Of a stretch of DNA of 64,000 bases, positions 22,255 through 29,719 are shown in pieces. Under the pieces are notes generated by a model. The model was given only the letters and a program-made list of their open reading frames with translations, did not search any database and was not told the origin of the DNA. A program made the translations under genes and the position numbers. Location: NCBI RefSeq assembly GCF_013277415.1, contig NZ_VMMX01000010.1, positions 98,952-162,951 of the forward strand. Reading direction: 5' to 3'. Position 1 is the stretch's first letter; each line of letters opens with the position of its first letter. Origin of the DNA: Streptococcus sp. 68 (GTDB lineage Bacteria > Bacillota > Bacilli > Lactobacillales > Streptococcaceae).

Positions 22255-22366
22255 AATCAAAATAAAAAGATAACCCCAGGCACATAGGAATGCTCAACCT
22301 TTCAGTCTACCCCATTCTGGGACCCAGCGTTTATCCTTCACAAGTTATCTTATTGAGTCCATTATA
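22255..22366 (-). ncRNA. Structured small RNA of unknown family, minus strand
   Basis: Minus-strand promoter TGATATAAT (extended -10, ATTATA at 22361-22366) with CTTACA as -35. The transcript would start near 22354; AAGATAAC at its 5' side pairs perfectly with GTTATCTT at its 3' side, enclosing CCCAG/CTGGG and GAATG/CATTC helices, then TTTTTATTTT. A second hairpin (22218-22256) follows. No ORF of note. I do not recognise the family; it is not a 4.5S, 6S or common riboswitch as far as I can see. Confidence 0.5.
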
Positions 22367-22472
22367 TCACACTTATGGAAAATGTAAGAAATTTGTATAG
22401 TATTTTTAAATGAATTGATGAAAAATCAAATACCTTTCAGAACTAAGGAATTTTAAATAATAAATAAAACTC

Positions 22473-22569
22473 TTGAAATATCTGGACCTGTATGTTAGAA
22501 TAAAATCGATAGGCAAGGTTCATTAGAACACCAAATCCCTTAACTATTGCAGTAGTTAAGGGATTTTTT
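22473..22569 (+). ncRNA. Fst-type antitoxin RNA (copy B)
   Basis: Promoter TTGAAA (22473-22478), 17 bp, TAGAAT (22496-22501). The transcript (about 22508-22569) holds GCAAGGTTCATTAG, which is exactly complementary to the ribosome-site/start region of the convergent toxin mRNA (22705-22718). Ends in a perfect 14-bp terminator stem (22533-22546 with 22553-22566). This is the RNAII layout of par/fst systems. Confidence 0.75.
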
Positions 22570-22616
22570 GACGTATCTTAGCGATTTAACGGGTGTTTAC
22601 AGGCTAGTCATTCGGT

Positions 22617-22715
22617 CTACTTCTTACCATCTAGCCATTTGCAGACGAAATACAAGATAATTCCTGCTATGACGTCCGCTACAATAGTAAGAACGAGCTC
22701 TGGGGCAAGGTTCAT
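22617..22715 (-). CDS. Fst-family type I toxin peptide (copy B)
   Basis: 32 residues, starts MNLAPELVLTIVADVIAG and ends YFVCKWLDGKK: one membrane span then a polar Trp-Leu-Asp-Lys tail, as in Fst/Ldr toxins. GGAGGTG precedes ATG 22715. The mRNA has an extended -10 promoter (TGATATACT, 22774-22779 on the plus strand) and a 5' hairpin ATCGGTTACCGAT. Membrane-damaging when not silenced (family knowledge). Confidence 0.82.
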   Translation of the reverse strand: MNLAPELVLTIVADVIAGIILYFVCKWLDGKK

Positions 22716-22815
22716 TAGTTTCACCTCCTCTCACGAACCGTAAGGAACGTAATCGGTAACCGATGACAAAAATAGTATATCACATTAAATTTATATCATC
22801 AACATTGCTTAATGC

Positions 22816-22912
22816 TTGAAATATTAGGACTTATATGCTAGAATATAGTTAATTGATAAGGTTCATTAGAACACCAAAGCCCCTAACTACTGCCATAGTT
22901 AAGGGCTTTTTT
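22816..22912 (+). ncRNA. Fst-type antitoxin RNA (copy C)
   Basis: Promoter TTGAAA (22816-22821), 17 bp, TAGAAT (22839-22844), exactly 343 bp downstream of copy B. Carries GATAAGGTTCATTAG, matching its own toxin at 23047-23061 with one mismatch rather than toxin B. Terminator 22876-22912. Confidence 0.75.
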
Positions 22913-22962
22913 GACGTATCTTAGCGATTTAACGGGTGTTGATAGGCTAGTCACTCGGTCTA

Positions 22963-23058
22963 CTACTTACTATCTAGCCATCTGCAGACGAAATACAAGA
23001 TAATTCCAGCTATAACATCCGCTATAATAGTAAGAGCGAGCTCTATGATAAGGCTCAT
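22963..23058 (-). CDS. Fst-family type I toxin peptide (copy C)
   Basis: 31 residues, MSLIIELALTIIADVIAG... ending VCRWLDSK; close paralogue of copy B. ATG 23058 with GGAGGTG upstream; promoter TGGTATAAT (ATTATA at 23117-23122). Shares the 5' hairpin ATCGGTTACCGAT. Confidence 0.82.
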   Translation of the reverse strand: MSLIIELALTIIADVIAGIILYFVCRWLDSK

Positions 23059-23158
23059 TAGTTTCACCTCCTCTCACGAACCCATAGGAACGTAATCGGT
23101 AACCGATGACAAAAATATTATACCACACTACATTCAGATCATCAACATTGCTTAATGC

Positions 23159-23188
23159 TTGAACTATTGGAGTGCGGTTCACTGTAAT
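23159..23188 (+). promoter_or_regulatory. Decayed fourth antitoxin promoter (copy D)
   Basis: TTGAAC begins exactly 343 bp after the copy C -35, inside the shared CATTGCTTAATGCTTGAA block, with TGTAAT 18 bp on. Similarity to B/C stops about 15 bp later, so the unit is truncated. It points toward the third toxin and might still make its antisense RNA. Confidence 0.45.
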
Positions 23189-23222
23189 GATGTTTTTTGT
23201 TACTCTCTTAAAGGATTACCCA

Positions 23223-23318
23223 TTACTTGTTTCGTTTCTTTGTCCACGGCTTTAAAAGCTCATATAGTACGTTGATAAGCAACGAAGCTAGAAATACTGT
23301 AAGTAAAGTTTCTGGCAT
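23223..23318 (-). CDS. Third small toxin-like membrane peptide
   Basis: 31 residues: MPETLLTVFLASLLINVLYE... ending LKPWTKKRNK; hydrophobic span plus basic tail with Trp, like Fst toxins but divergent from copies B and C. AAAGGAAGTG precedes ATG 23318. Its leader RNA begins with a GAGGG/CCCTC hairpin (23357-23376) after a TATAAT (23381-23386, minus strand). Confidence 0.65.
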   Translation of the reverse strand: MPETLLTVFLASLLINVLYELLKPWTKKRNK

Positions 23319-23472
23319 ATGTAACACTTCCTTTATTAAATTGAGGGGCGAAGACAGAGGGTTTTCGCAAGCCCTCGTATATTATAATTTCAAAATCTGT
23401 TCTACTTGTTTTGTTTGCTGATGGAAAAGGATCTCATAAATAATAGTCAAAATCCACTCCTTTTAAAAAGAT

Positions 23473-23523
23473 TTGTTAAATAATTCACAAATAATTGAAA
23501 ACGAATACAAAAAGTAATATAAT
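23473..23523 (+). promoter_or_regulatory. adh promoter with Rex box and cre site
   Basis: TTGTTAAATAATTCACAA (23473-23490) matches the Rex operator TTGTGAANNNNTTCACAA with one mismatch. TTGAAAACGAATACAA (23495-23510) is 13/16 to cre and overlaps the -35 TTGAAA; TATAAT lies at 23518-23523 after 17 bp. NADH-sensing Rex and CcpA control are both expected. Confidence 0.82.
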
Positions 23524-23564
23524 GATGTTAAATAGATAGCGCGAAGGCGCAGGAGGAAAATTAT

Positions 23565-24716
23565 ATGGCTACATTTTATGTTCCGGCAGTCAACCTTATT
23601 GGTAAAGGTGTTGTAAATGAAGTGGGTCCTTATATCAAGGAACTTGGCTATAAAAAGGCACTTTTGGTGACAGATAAGTTCATCGAAGGAAGTGACATTT
23701 TACCTAAGGTTTTAAAACCACTGGATACAGAAGGAATCGAATATGTCATCTTTAGCGATGTGGAGCCAAACCCTACTTGTAAGAATGTCACAGATGGGGT
23801 AGCTGCTTTGGAAGAACATGGATGTGATTTTATCATCAGTCTTGGTGGGGGGTCTCCACAGGATGCAGCTAGTTGTATCTCTATCATGGCTACAAATGGT
23901 GGAAAACCACAGGATTATGAAGGGCTTCATAAGTCTGCTAAAAAAGGCCTTCCTGTTGTAGCTATCAATACTACTGCAGGTACATCAGCAGAAATTACCA
24001 TTAACTATGTGATTACCGATGAAGAACGCAAGGTTAAGATGGTAATGGTTGACAAGAATAGCCTTGCTCTTATCTCTATCAATGACCCTGAATTGATGAT
24101 TTCAAAACCTCAAGCTTTGACTGCAGCGACAGGTATGGATGCTCTGACCCACGCAGTTGAAGCTTTGGTAACACCTGGTGCTTATGATGTGACCAAGAAA
24201 CTGTCTATTGGTGCTATTGAACTTATCAAGGAATACCTTCCTCGCGCTGTAGCAAATGGACACGATATTGAAGCGCGTGAAGGTATGGTCAATGCCATCT
24301 TCCTTGGTGGTATGAGTTTTAACAATGCAGGTCTGGGGTATGTTCACTCAATGGCTCACCAACTCGGCGCAGTATATAACTTGCCTCATGGCGTGTGCTG
24401 TGCCATGCTACTACCAGTTATAGAACGTGAAAATGCTAAACGTGTACCAGAAGCTTTTCGCAATGTTGCTAAAGCCTTGGGCCTTCATGTAGAAGGTAAA
24501 TCAGATCAAGAATGTGCCGATTATGCAATTGCTGAGATTGAGAAGCTTTCTGAGACAGTAGGTATTCCTAAGAAATTGACTGAACTTGGTATTGAAGAAA
24601 AAGATTTCGACTTTGAATACCTTTCTAAGAACGCCTTGATTGATGCCTGCGCACCAGGAAATCCATTTATGCCAACCTTAGAAGAAACGATTGCTTTTTA
24701 TAAAGAGTTGTTTTAG
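23565..24716 (+). CDS. Iron-containing alcohol dehydrogenase
   Basis: 383-residue class III (Fe) alcohol dehydrogenase. NAD-binding GGGSPQDAAS near residue 97; metal ligands in GMDALTHAVEALVTP and SMAHQLGAVYNLPHG. Related to 1,3-propanediol/lactaldehyde and ethanol dehydrogenases; substrate not determinable. AGGAGGAAAATTAT precedes ATG 23565. The Rex site indicates a role in reoxidising NADH. No clear terminator follows. Confidence 0.9.
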   Translation: MATFYVPAVNLIGKGVVNEVGPYIKELGYKKALLVTDKFIEGSDILPKVLKPLDTEGIEYVIFSDVEPNPTCKNVTDGVAALEEHGCDFIISLGGGSPQDAASCISIMATNGGKPQDYEGLHKSAKKGLPVVAINTTAGTSAEITINYVITDEERKVKMVMVDKNSLALISINDPELMISKPQALTAATGMDALTHAVEALVTPGAYDVTKKLSIGAIELIKEYLPRAVANGHDIEAREGMVNAIFLGGMSFNNAGLGYVHSMAHQLGAVYNLPHGVCCAMLLPVIERENAKRVPEAFRNVAKALGLHVEGKSDQECADYAIAEIEKLSETVGIPKKLTELGIEEKDFDFEYLSKNALIDACAPGNPFMPTLEETIAFYKELF

Positions 24717-24807
24717 CAAGAGATTTGACGACAATGTGACAATTCACCTCTAATTATTGACATTTCAGGAAAAATCGCAGTAAAAACGGTACAGCCTTCT
24801 TTAAATG

Positions 24808-24816
24808 TGCTATAAT
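24808..24816 (+). promoter_or_regulatory. Extended -10 promoter for the SPFH gene
   Basis: TGCTATAAT, 30 bp before the start; no good -35, as tolerated for extended -10 promoters. Confidence 0.55.
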
Positions 24817-24845
24817 ACTAGAAAAATACTTGTGGAGGTTCCATC

Positions 24846-25745
24846 ATGGCAATATTTTTCATGATTTTTCTGATTGTTTGTGTGCTCCTATTGGTGATAG
24901 TCACACTGAGTACGGTTTATGTGGTTCGTCAGCAGTCGGTGGCGATTATTGAACGCTTTGGGAAATACCAAAAGGTTGCCAATAGCGGTATTCACATTCG
25001 CTTGCCTTTTGGGATTGACTCGATTGCAGCACGCATTCAGTTGCGCTTGTTGCAAAGCGATATTGTGGTTGAGACTAAGACCAAGGACAATGTGTTCGTT
25101 ATGATGAATGTGGCGACTCAGTACCGTGTCAATGAGCAGAGCGTGACAGATGCCTACTATAAACTCATGCGTCCAGAATCTCAGATTAAATCTTATATCG
25201 AAGACGCCCTTCGCTCTTCTGTTCCAAAATTAACCTTGGATGAATTGTTTGAGAAAAAAGATGAGATTGCCCTTGAAGTTCAACACCAAGTAGCAGAAGA
25301 AATGACCACTTACGGCTATATTATTGTGAAAACCTTGATTACCAAGGTCGAACCTGATGCAGAAGTTAAGCAATCCATGAATGAAATCAATGCAGCGCAA
25401 CGCAAGCGGGTCGCAGCGCAAGAATTGGCAGAAGCCGATAAAATTAAAATTGTCACTGCAGCTGAAGCCGAAGCAGAAAAAGACCGCCTTCATGGTGTGG
25501 GGATTGCCCAACAACGTAAGGCAATTGTGGATGGCTTAGCAGAGTCTATCACCGAACTCAAGGAAGCCAATGTTGGCATGACAGAAGAACAAATCATGTC
25601 CATCCTCTTGACCAACCAGTATTTGGATACCTTGAATACTTTTGCCTCTAAAGGAAATCAAACCATCTTTTTACCAAATACGCCAAATGGTGTGGATGAT
25701 ATCCGTACACAAATCTTGTCAGCCCTCCGTGCTGAGAAGAAATAA
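24846..25745 (+). CDS. SPFH/Band 7 (stomatin-prohibitin) membrane protein
   Basis: 299 residues: one N-terminal membrane helix (residues about 2-26), then an SPFH domain (RQQSVAIIERFGKYQ through about 190) and an Ala/Glu-rich coiled coil (AQELAEADKIKIVTAAEAEAE). Resembles QmcA/HflK-type scaffolds that organise membrane microdomains or proteases. TGGAGGTTCCATC precedes ATG 24846. Single gene with its own terminator. Confidence 0.88.
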   Translation: MAIFFMIFLIVCVLLLVIVTLSTVYVVRQQSVAIIERFGKYQKVANSGIHIRLPFGIDSIAARIQLRLLQSDIVVETKTKDNVFVMMNVATQYRVNEQSVTDAYYKLMRPESQIKSYIEDALRSSVPKLTLDELFEKKDEIALEVQHQVAEEMTTYGYIIVKTLITKVEPDAEVKQSMNEINAAQRKRVAAQELAEADKIKIVTAAEAEAEKDRLHGVGIAQQRKAIVDGLAESITELKEANVGMTEEQIMSILLTNQYLDTLNTFASKGNQTIFLPNTPNGVDDIRTQILSALRAEKK

Positions 25746-25751
25746 TAGACC

Positions 25752-25777
25752 AAAGAGCTTGGCAACAGGCTCTTTTT
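25752..25777 (+). terminator. Terminator after the SPFH gene
   Basis: AAAGAGC (25752-25758) with GCTCTTT (25769-25775) and a T run. A second small palindrome, GAGGATT/AATCCTC, follows at about 25796-25811. Confidence 0.8.
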
Positions 25778-25865
25778 GCATTACCCTTGTAGCTTTGAGG
25801 ATTAAAATCCTCCTCCACAAATTATAGAATCTTTTCTGAGGATTTAGGGAGTGATAGAGGAAGTC

Positions 25866-25894
25866 TTGAAAGCGCTTTTGTTTTGTGCTATAGT
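25866..25894 (+). promoter_or_regulatory. Promoter and cre site of the GH2-GH29 operon
   Basis: TTGAAA (25866-25871), 17 bp, TATAGT (25889-25894). TTGAAAGCGCTTTTGT (25866-25881) matches cre at 14 of 16 positions and covers the -35, so strong catabolite repression is likely. Confidence 0.82.
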
Positions 25895-25929
25895 CAAGTA
25901 AATCGAGTCGTTTAAAGAGGAATGCTTGT

Positions 25930-28900
25930 ATGAGAAGAGAAGAAGTTTTACGAAATCACTGGTTTTTTAGCCAAGAGATGGGGAAGGAAGAGGCCTTGGC
26001 ACCGGATTTTCAGAGGGGAAATTGGCAGGCCATTCAAGTGCCACATGACTGGAGTATTTACAATGATTTTGACCATTATTCGCCAGCGCAAAATGAGGGT
26101 GGTCAGTTAAATGGGGGTCAGGCTTGGTACCGGACGCAGTTTTACTTGGAAGAAGATGCCAGTCTTGTATCGGTGCGTTTGTTGTTTGACGGGGTTTACA
26201 TGAATGCCCAAGTCTATATTAACGGGCAAGTGCTGGGCTATTATCCCAATGGCTATACACCCTTTTCTTATGATATCACCTCTTATCTAAGAAACGATGG
26301 GACAGCCAACCAGCTTGCGGTTTTTGTGGAAAATAAGCAACCTAGCAGTCGTTGGTATTCGGGCAGTGGTGTTTACCGAGAAGTAAAATTATTGATTAGA
26401 GATTTGGTGCATCTGGATTTATATGGGATTAAGATAGAAAGTCCCAAGCTCAAGGAGCAAAGAGATGGATGGGTGGAAACTCAGCTTGAAAGTAAAGTTT
26501 CAAATGATGGGCCTCAGTCTGTGTCGGTATATTTAGAACAGAGTATCTGGTATGATGGACAACAGCTGTCAGACTGGCAGGCGACAGACTCTCTAGTGAT
26601 TGAGTCTGGGGACAAATATTCTTTCCAACAAGCCATATCAATTTTCCAACCTTTGCTTTGGGATATTGACCATCCTCATCTCTATCAGTTGAAGACTCGC
26701 CTTTATAAAAATGGCATTTTGGTTGATGAAGAAGAGGAGAGCTTTGGTTACCGCTATATAGATTGGCAAGCGGATAAGGGCTTCTTTCTAAATGGTCGCT
26801 GGTTGAAGATTCATGGAGTTTGTCTGCACCATGACTATGGATCTCTGGGAGCTGTGGAAAACAGGTCAGCTGCCGAGAGACGATTGCGCCAGATGAAGGA
26901 AATGGGCGTCAATGCGATTCGAATCACCCATAATCCAGCTAGTAGTATCTTGCTAGATGTGGCTGCTAAAATGGGGCTACTTATTCAAGAAGAAGCATTT
27001 GATACCTGGTATGGAGGCAAGAAAGAATATGACTATGGTCGCTTTTTTGAGGAAGAAGCGACTCATCCAGAAGCGAAAGCAGGCGATTTCTGGTCAGATT
27101 ACGACTTGCGCACTATGATTGAGCGTGGCAAGAACAATCCAGCGATTTTTATGTGGTCCTTGGGAAATGAAGTCAGCGAAGCAAATGGCGATGCCCATTC
27201 ATTGAAAACTATTAAACGCTTGCTGGAAAGGGTCAATGAGATTGATGATAGCCGTTTTGTGACCATGGGAATGGACCAGTTCCGCTTTGGAGATGGTTCT
27301 GGAGGTCATGAAAAGATTGCTGATTTGCTGGATGTGGTAGGCTTGAATTACTCGGAAGATAATATTGATAGGATTCGTAAAAGACATCCCAAGTGGCGAC
27401 TTTACGGGTCTGAAACCTCATCGGCTACCCGAACGCGTGATAGCTATTTTCGCCCAGCTAAGGAATGGGTTGGGGATAATCGCCGCGTGCGGAATTTTGA
27501 ACAGTCAGACTATGGCAATGATCGGGTTCCTTGGGGGAAGACAGCGACGGCTTCTTGGATAGCAGATAGAAATCGGCTAGACTATGCAGGTCAGTTTATC
27601 TGGACAGGAGTGGACTATATCGGTGAGCCGACTCCTTGGCACAACCAAAATGATACGCCTGTCAAGAGTTCCTATTTTGGGCTTGTGGACACAGCAGGGA
27701 TTCCTAAAAATGATTATTATCTCTATCAAAGTCAGTGGGTGGACGTAAATCAGCATCCCATGGTTCATATCCTGCCCCACTGGAATTGGGAAATCCACAA
27801 GAGTTATCAACAAGTTGTGGATAAGTATGGGGATATCCCTGTTCGAGTGTATTCAAATGCTGGTTCTGTAGAGCTATTTCTCAATGGAAAATCTCAAGGC
27901 AGGAAGACTTTTCAGGAAAAATGGACTTCAGATGGCAGAAAATACCAAGAGGGACAAGGTTCTGACCAACTCTATCTCGAATGGCGCTTGGCTTATCAAC
28001 CAGGAGAATTGCATGTTGTAGCCTATGATCATCAAGGTCAGATTGTGGCAGAAGATAGGGTAGTGACTGCAGGTAAGCCAGCCAAAATCGGGTTACATGC
28101 CGAGAAAACACAACTGGAGCCAGATGGGCAAGATCTCCTCTATCTTTATTTTGATGTATTGGACCAAGCTGGAAATTGGGTGCCGACTGCTTCCAATCAG
28201 CTTCATTTTGAAATTGAAGGCCCTGCTCGCATTGTAGGTGTGGATAATGGCAGGCAGGCCAGTCGTGAACGTTACCAAGCCCAGAAAAATGGTCGGTTTC
28301 AGAGGAAAGCCTTTCATGGCAGAGGTGTCCTTTTGGTTCAGAGCTTGGAGCAGGCAGGCCAAGTAAGAGTAAAGGCCAGTGCCAGAGGACTAGAGCCAGC
28401 AAGTTTTGATCTCTTAGTGGGAGAGGCTTTTGATTGCCAGCCAGTGAAAAATCAGCGCTTGTTTGAGATTCGAGTGAACAAGCAGGCAGGATTACAAGAA
28501 GGGGATTCCTCAGCCATTGGACTTTATCCACAAACTGTGGATAACCCTGTGAACAAGGTGGGGAATAGTGAAGTGATTTGGGAGACGAGTGGCAGTGCCC
28601 ACGCCATTATCAAGCAGGGAGTGCTTCATTGCATGTCTGCAGGTGACTTGGCTATCCGTGCCATTTATCAAGGGAAAACCTATCAAACTCACTTGCAGGT
28701 CGCAGAAAATACCTCACTAGGGCAGGCAGTTTCTGTGCGACCACTTCGCTTGTATACAGCTAAGGGAACTTATCCACAGCTTCCGTCCTCGGTCTTGGTG
28801 GACTATGAGTCAGGCGATGCAAAACGAGTCAAGGTTGTCTGGGAGGAAATTCCTAAAGAAGATTTGGAAAAATTTCATGAATTTATGGTATCTGGTCAGC

Positions 28901-29718
28901 TTGAGGGGCTGGATCTAAAGGCTTCGGCTCAGGTTTGTGTTCAAGGGATTTGCGCTATTGAGCCTGAAAGGGTCTGGACGCTTGTTAAGGAAGCCCCACA
29001 CTTACCAGACAGAGTTAAGCTAGTCTTATCAGATGGTAGACGAGATACGGCCAAGGTGACTTGGGATGAGCTTGATTCTCAAGTCTATGCTCAGGTAGGA
29101 GAATGCGTTCTCACAGGACAGGTAGCGGGCTGTGAGTTGCCAGCAACAGTCACCATTCATGTGACAGGTGCCAGTGTAGATGGGGAAGTTATTTCCAATC
29201 AATGGACAGGGTCTAACCTGCCTCTGGTCTTTGCTTCCCATTCAGAGCCGAATCACCCAGCCTCATATCTCAATGACAAGGTTATTACTCGGAAGAAATC
29301 GACAGCCAATACTTGGATTGCCAAGTCAGAGCAAGCTAGTGTCGGCATTCTTTTTGGAGATGCAGGGATTTTAAAACCACGATTTGTGGATAACCTGACC
29401 TTGTATTATGTTGAGAATCAAGAATATGTGGCTGTTGAGCCGGCCTTTATTGATTATTATGTGGGGAATGAACCTAGCTTGCCTCGGACTCCCAACCATT
29501 TGGATAAGGATTCCCTGCTCAAGCAAGAGGAGAATTGGTGCCCTGTATCAGCTATCCGAAAAGTGTCAAGCGACAAGGATGAGGAGCTTCGTTTTGAATT
29601 TGACAAGGTGGAGACTTATGCCCTTCGTCTTCGATTTGAAGGCTTGAGCAGTCCTCTAGCGTTAACAGAATTGCAAGTACATGCCAAAAAAGTAAAGAAA
29701 AATGTAGATAGGAAGTAA
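25930..29718 (+). CDS. Large intracellular GH2 glycosidase (beta-galactosidase-like)
   Basis: 1262 residues without signal peptide or sorting motif, so cytoplasmic, unlike the cell-wall BgaA it resembles. Order: GH2 sugar-binding and Ig-like domains (1-270), TIM barrel with acid/base Glu414 in SLGNEVSE and nucleophile Glu495 in YGSETSS, a DUF4982-like domain (about 600-680), Ig-like/Big_4 segments (about 690-1070) and a C-terminal discoidin-like region. GH2 members also include glucuronidases and mannosidases; galactosidase is the best guess. One bp before the fucosidase start, so a two-gene operon. Confidence 0.85.
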   Translation: MRREEVLRNHWFFSQEMGKEEALAPDFQRGNWQAIQVPHDWSIYNDFDHYSPAQNEGGQLNGGQAWYRTQFYLEEDASLVSVRLLFDGVYMNAQVYINGQVLGYYPNGYTPFSYDITSYLRNDGTANQLAVFVENKQPSSRWYSGSGVYREVKLLIRDLVHLDLYGIKIESPKLKEQRDGWVETQLESKVSNDGPQSVSVYLEQSIWYDGQQLSDWQATDSLVIESGDKYSFQQAISIFQPLLWDIDHPHLYQLKTRLYKNGILVDEEEESFGYRYIDWQADKGFFLNGRWLKIHGVCLHHDYGSLGAVENRSAAERRLRQMKEMGVNAIRITHNPASSILLDVAAKMGLLIQEEAFDTWYGGKKEYDYGRFFEEEATHPEAKAGDFWSDYDLRTMIERGKNNPAIFMWSLGNEVSEANGDAHSLKTIKRLLERVNEIDDSRFVTMGMDQFRFGDGSGGHEKIADLLDVVGLNYSEDNIDRIRKRHPKWRLYGSETSSATRTRDSYFRPAKEWVGDNRRVRNFEQSDYGNDRVPWGKTATASWIADRNRLDYAGQFIWTGVDYIGEPTPWHNQNDTPVKSSYFGLVDTAGIPKNDYYLYQSQWVDVNQHPMVHILPHWNWEIHKSYQQVVDKYGDIPVRVYSNAGSVELFLNGKSQGRKTFQEKWTSDGRKYQEGQGSDQLYLEWRLAYQPGELHVVAYDHQGQIVAEDRVVTAGKPAKIGLHAEKTQLEPDGQDLLYLYFDVLDQAGNWVPTASNQLHFEIEGPARIVGVDNGRQASRERYQAQKNGRFQRKAFHGRGVLLVQSLEQAGQVRVKASARGLEPASFDLLVGEAFDCQPVKNQRLFEIRVNKQAGLQEGDSSAIGLYPQTVDNPVNKVGNSEVIWETSGSAHAIIKQGVLHCMSAGDLAIRAIYQGKTYQTHLQVAENTSLGQAVSVRPLRLYTAKGTYPQLPSSVLVDYESGDAKRVKVVWEEIPKEDLEKFHEFMVSGQLEGLDLKASAQVCVQGICAIEPERVWTLVKEAPHLPDRVKLVLSDGRRDTAKVTWDELDSQVYAQVGECVLTGQVAGCELPATVTIHVTGASVDGEVISNQWTGSNLPLVFASHSEPNHPASYLNDKVITRKKSTANTWIAKSEQASVGILFGDAGILKPRFVDNLTLYYVENQEYVAVEPAFIDYYVGNEPSLPRTPNHLDKDSLLKQEENWCPVSAIRKVSSDKDEELRFEFDKVETYALRLRFEGLSSPLALTELQVHAKKVKKNVDRK

Positions 29719-29719
29719 T

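Noticed and set aside
22104..23188. CRISPR-like array in the repeated intergenic region
   Set aside because: Repeats are whole 343-bp transcription units with promoters, peptides and terminators, not short repeats with unique spacers.
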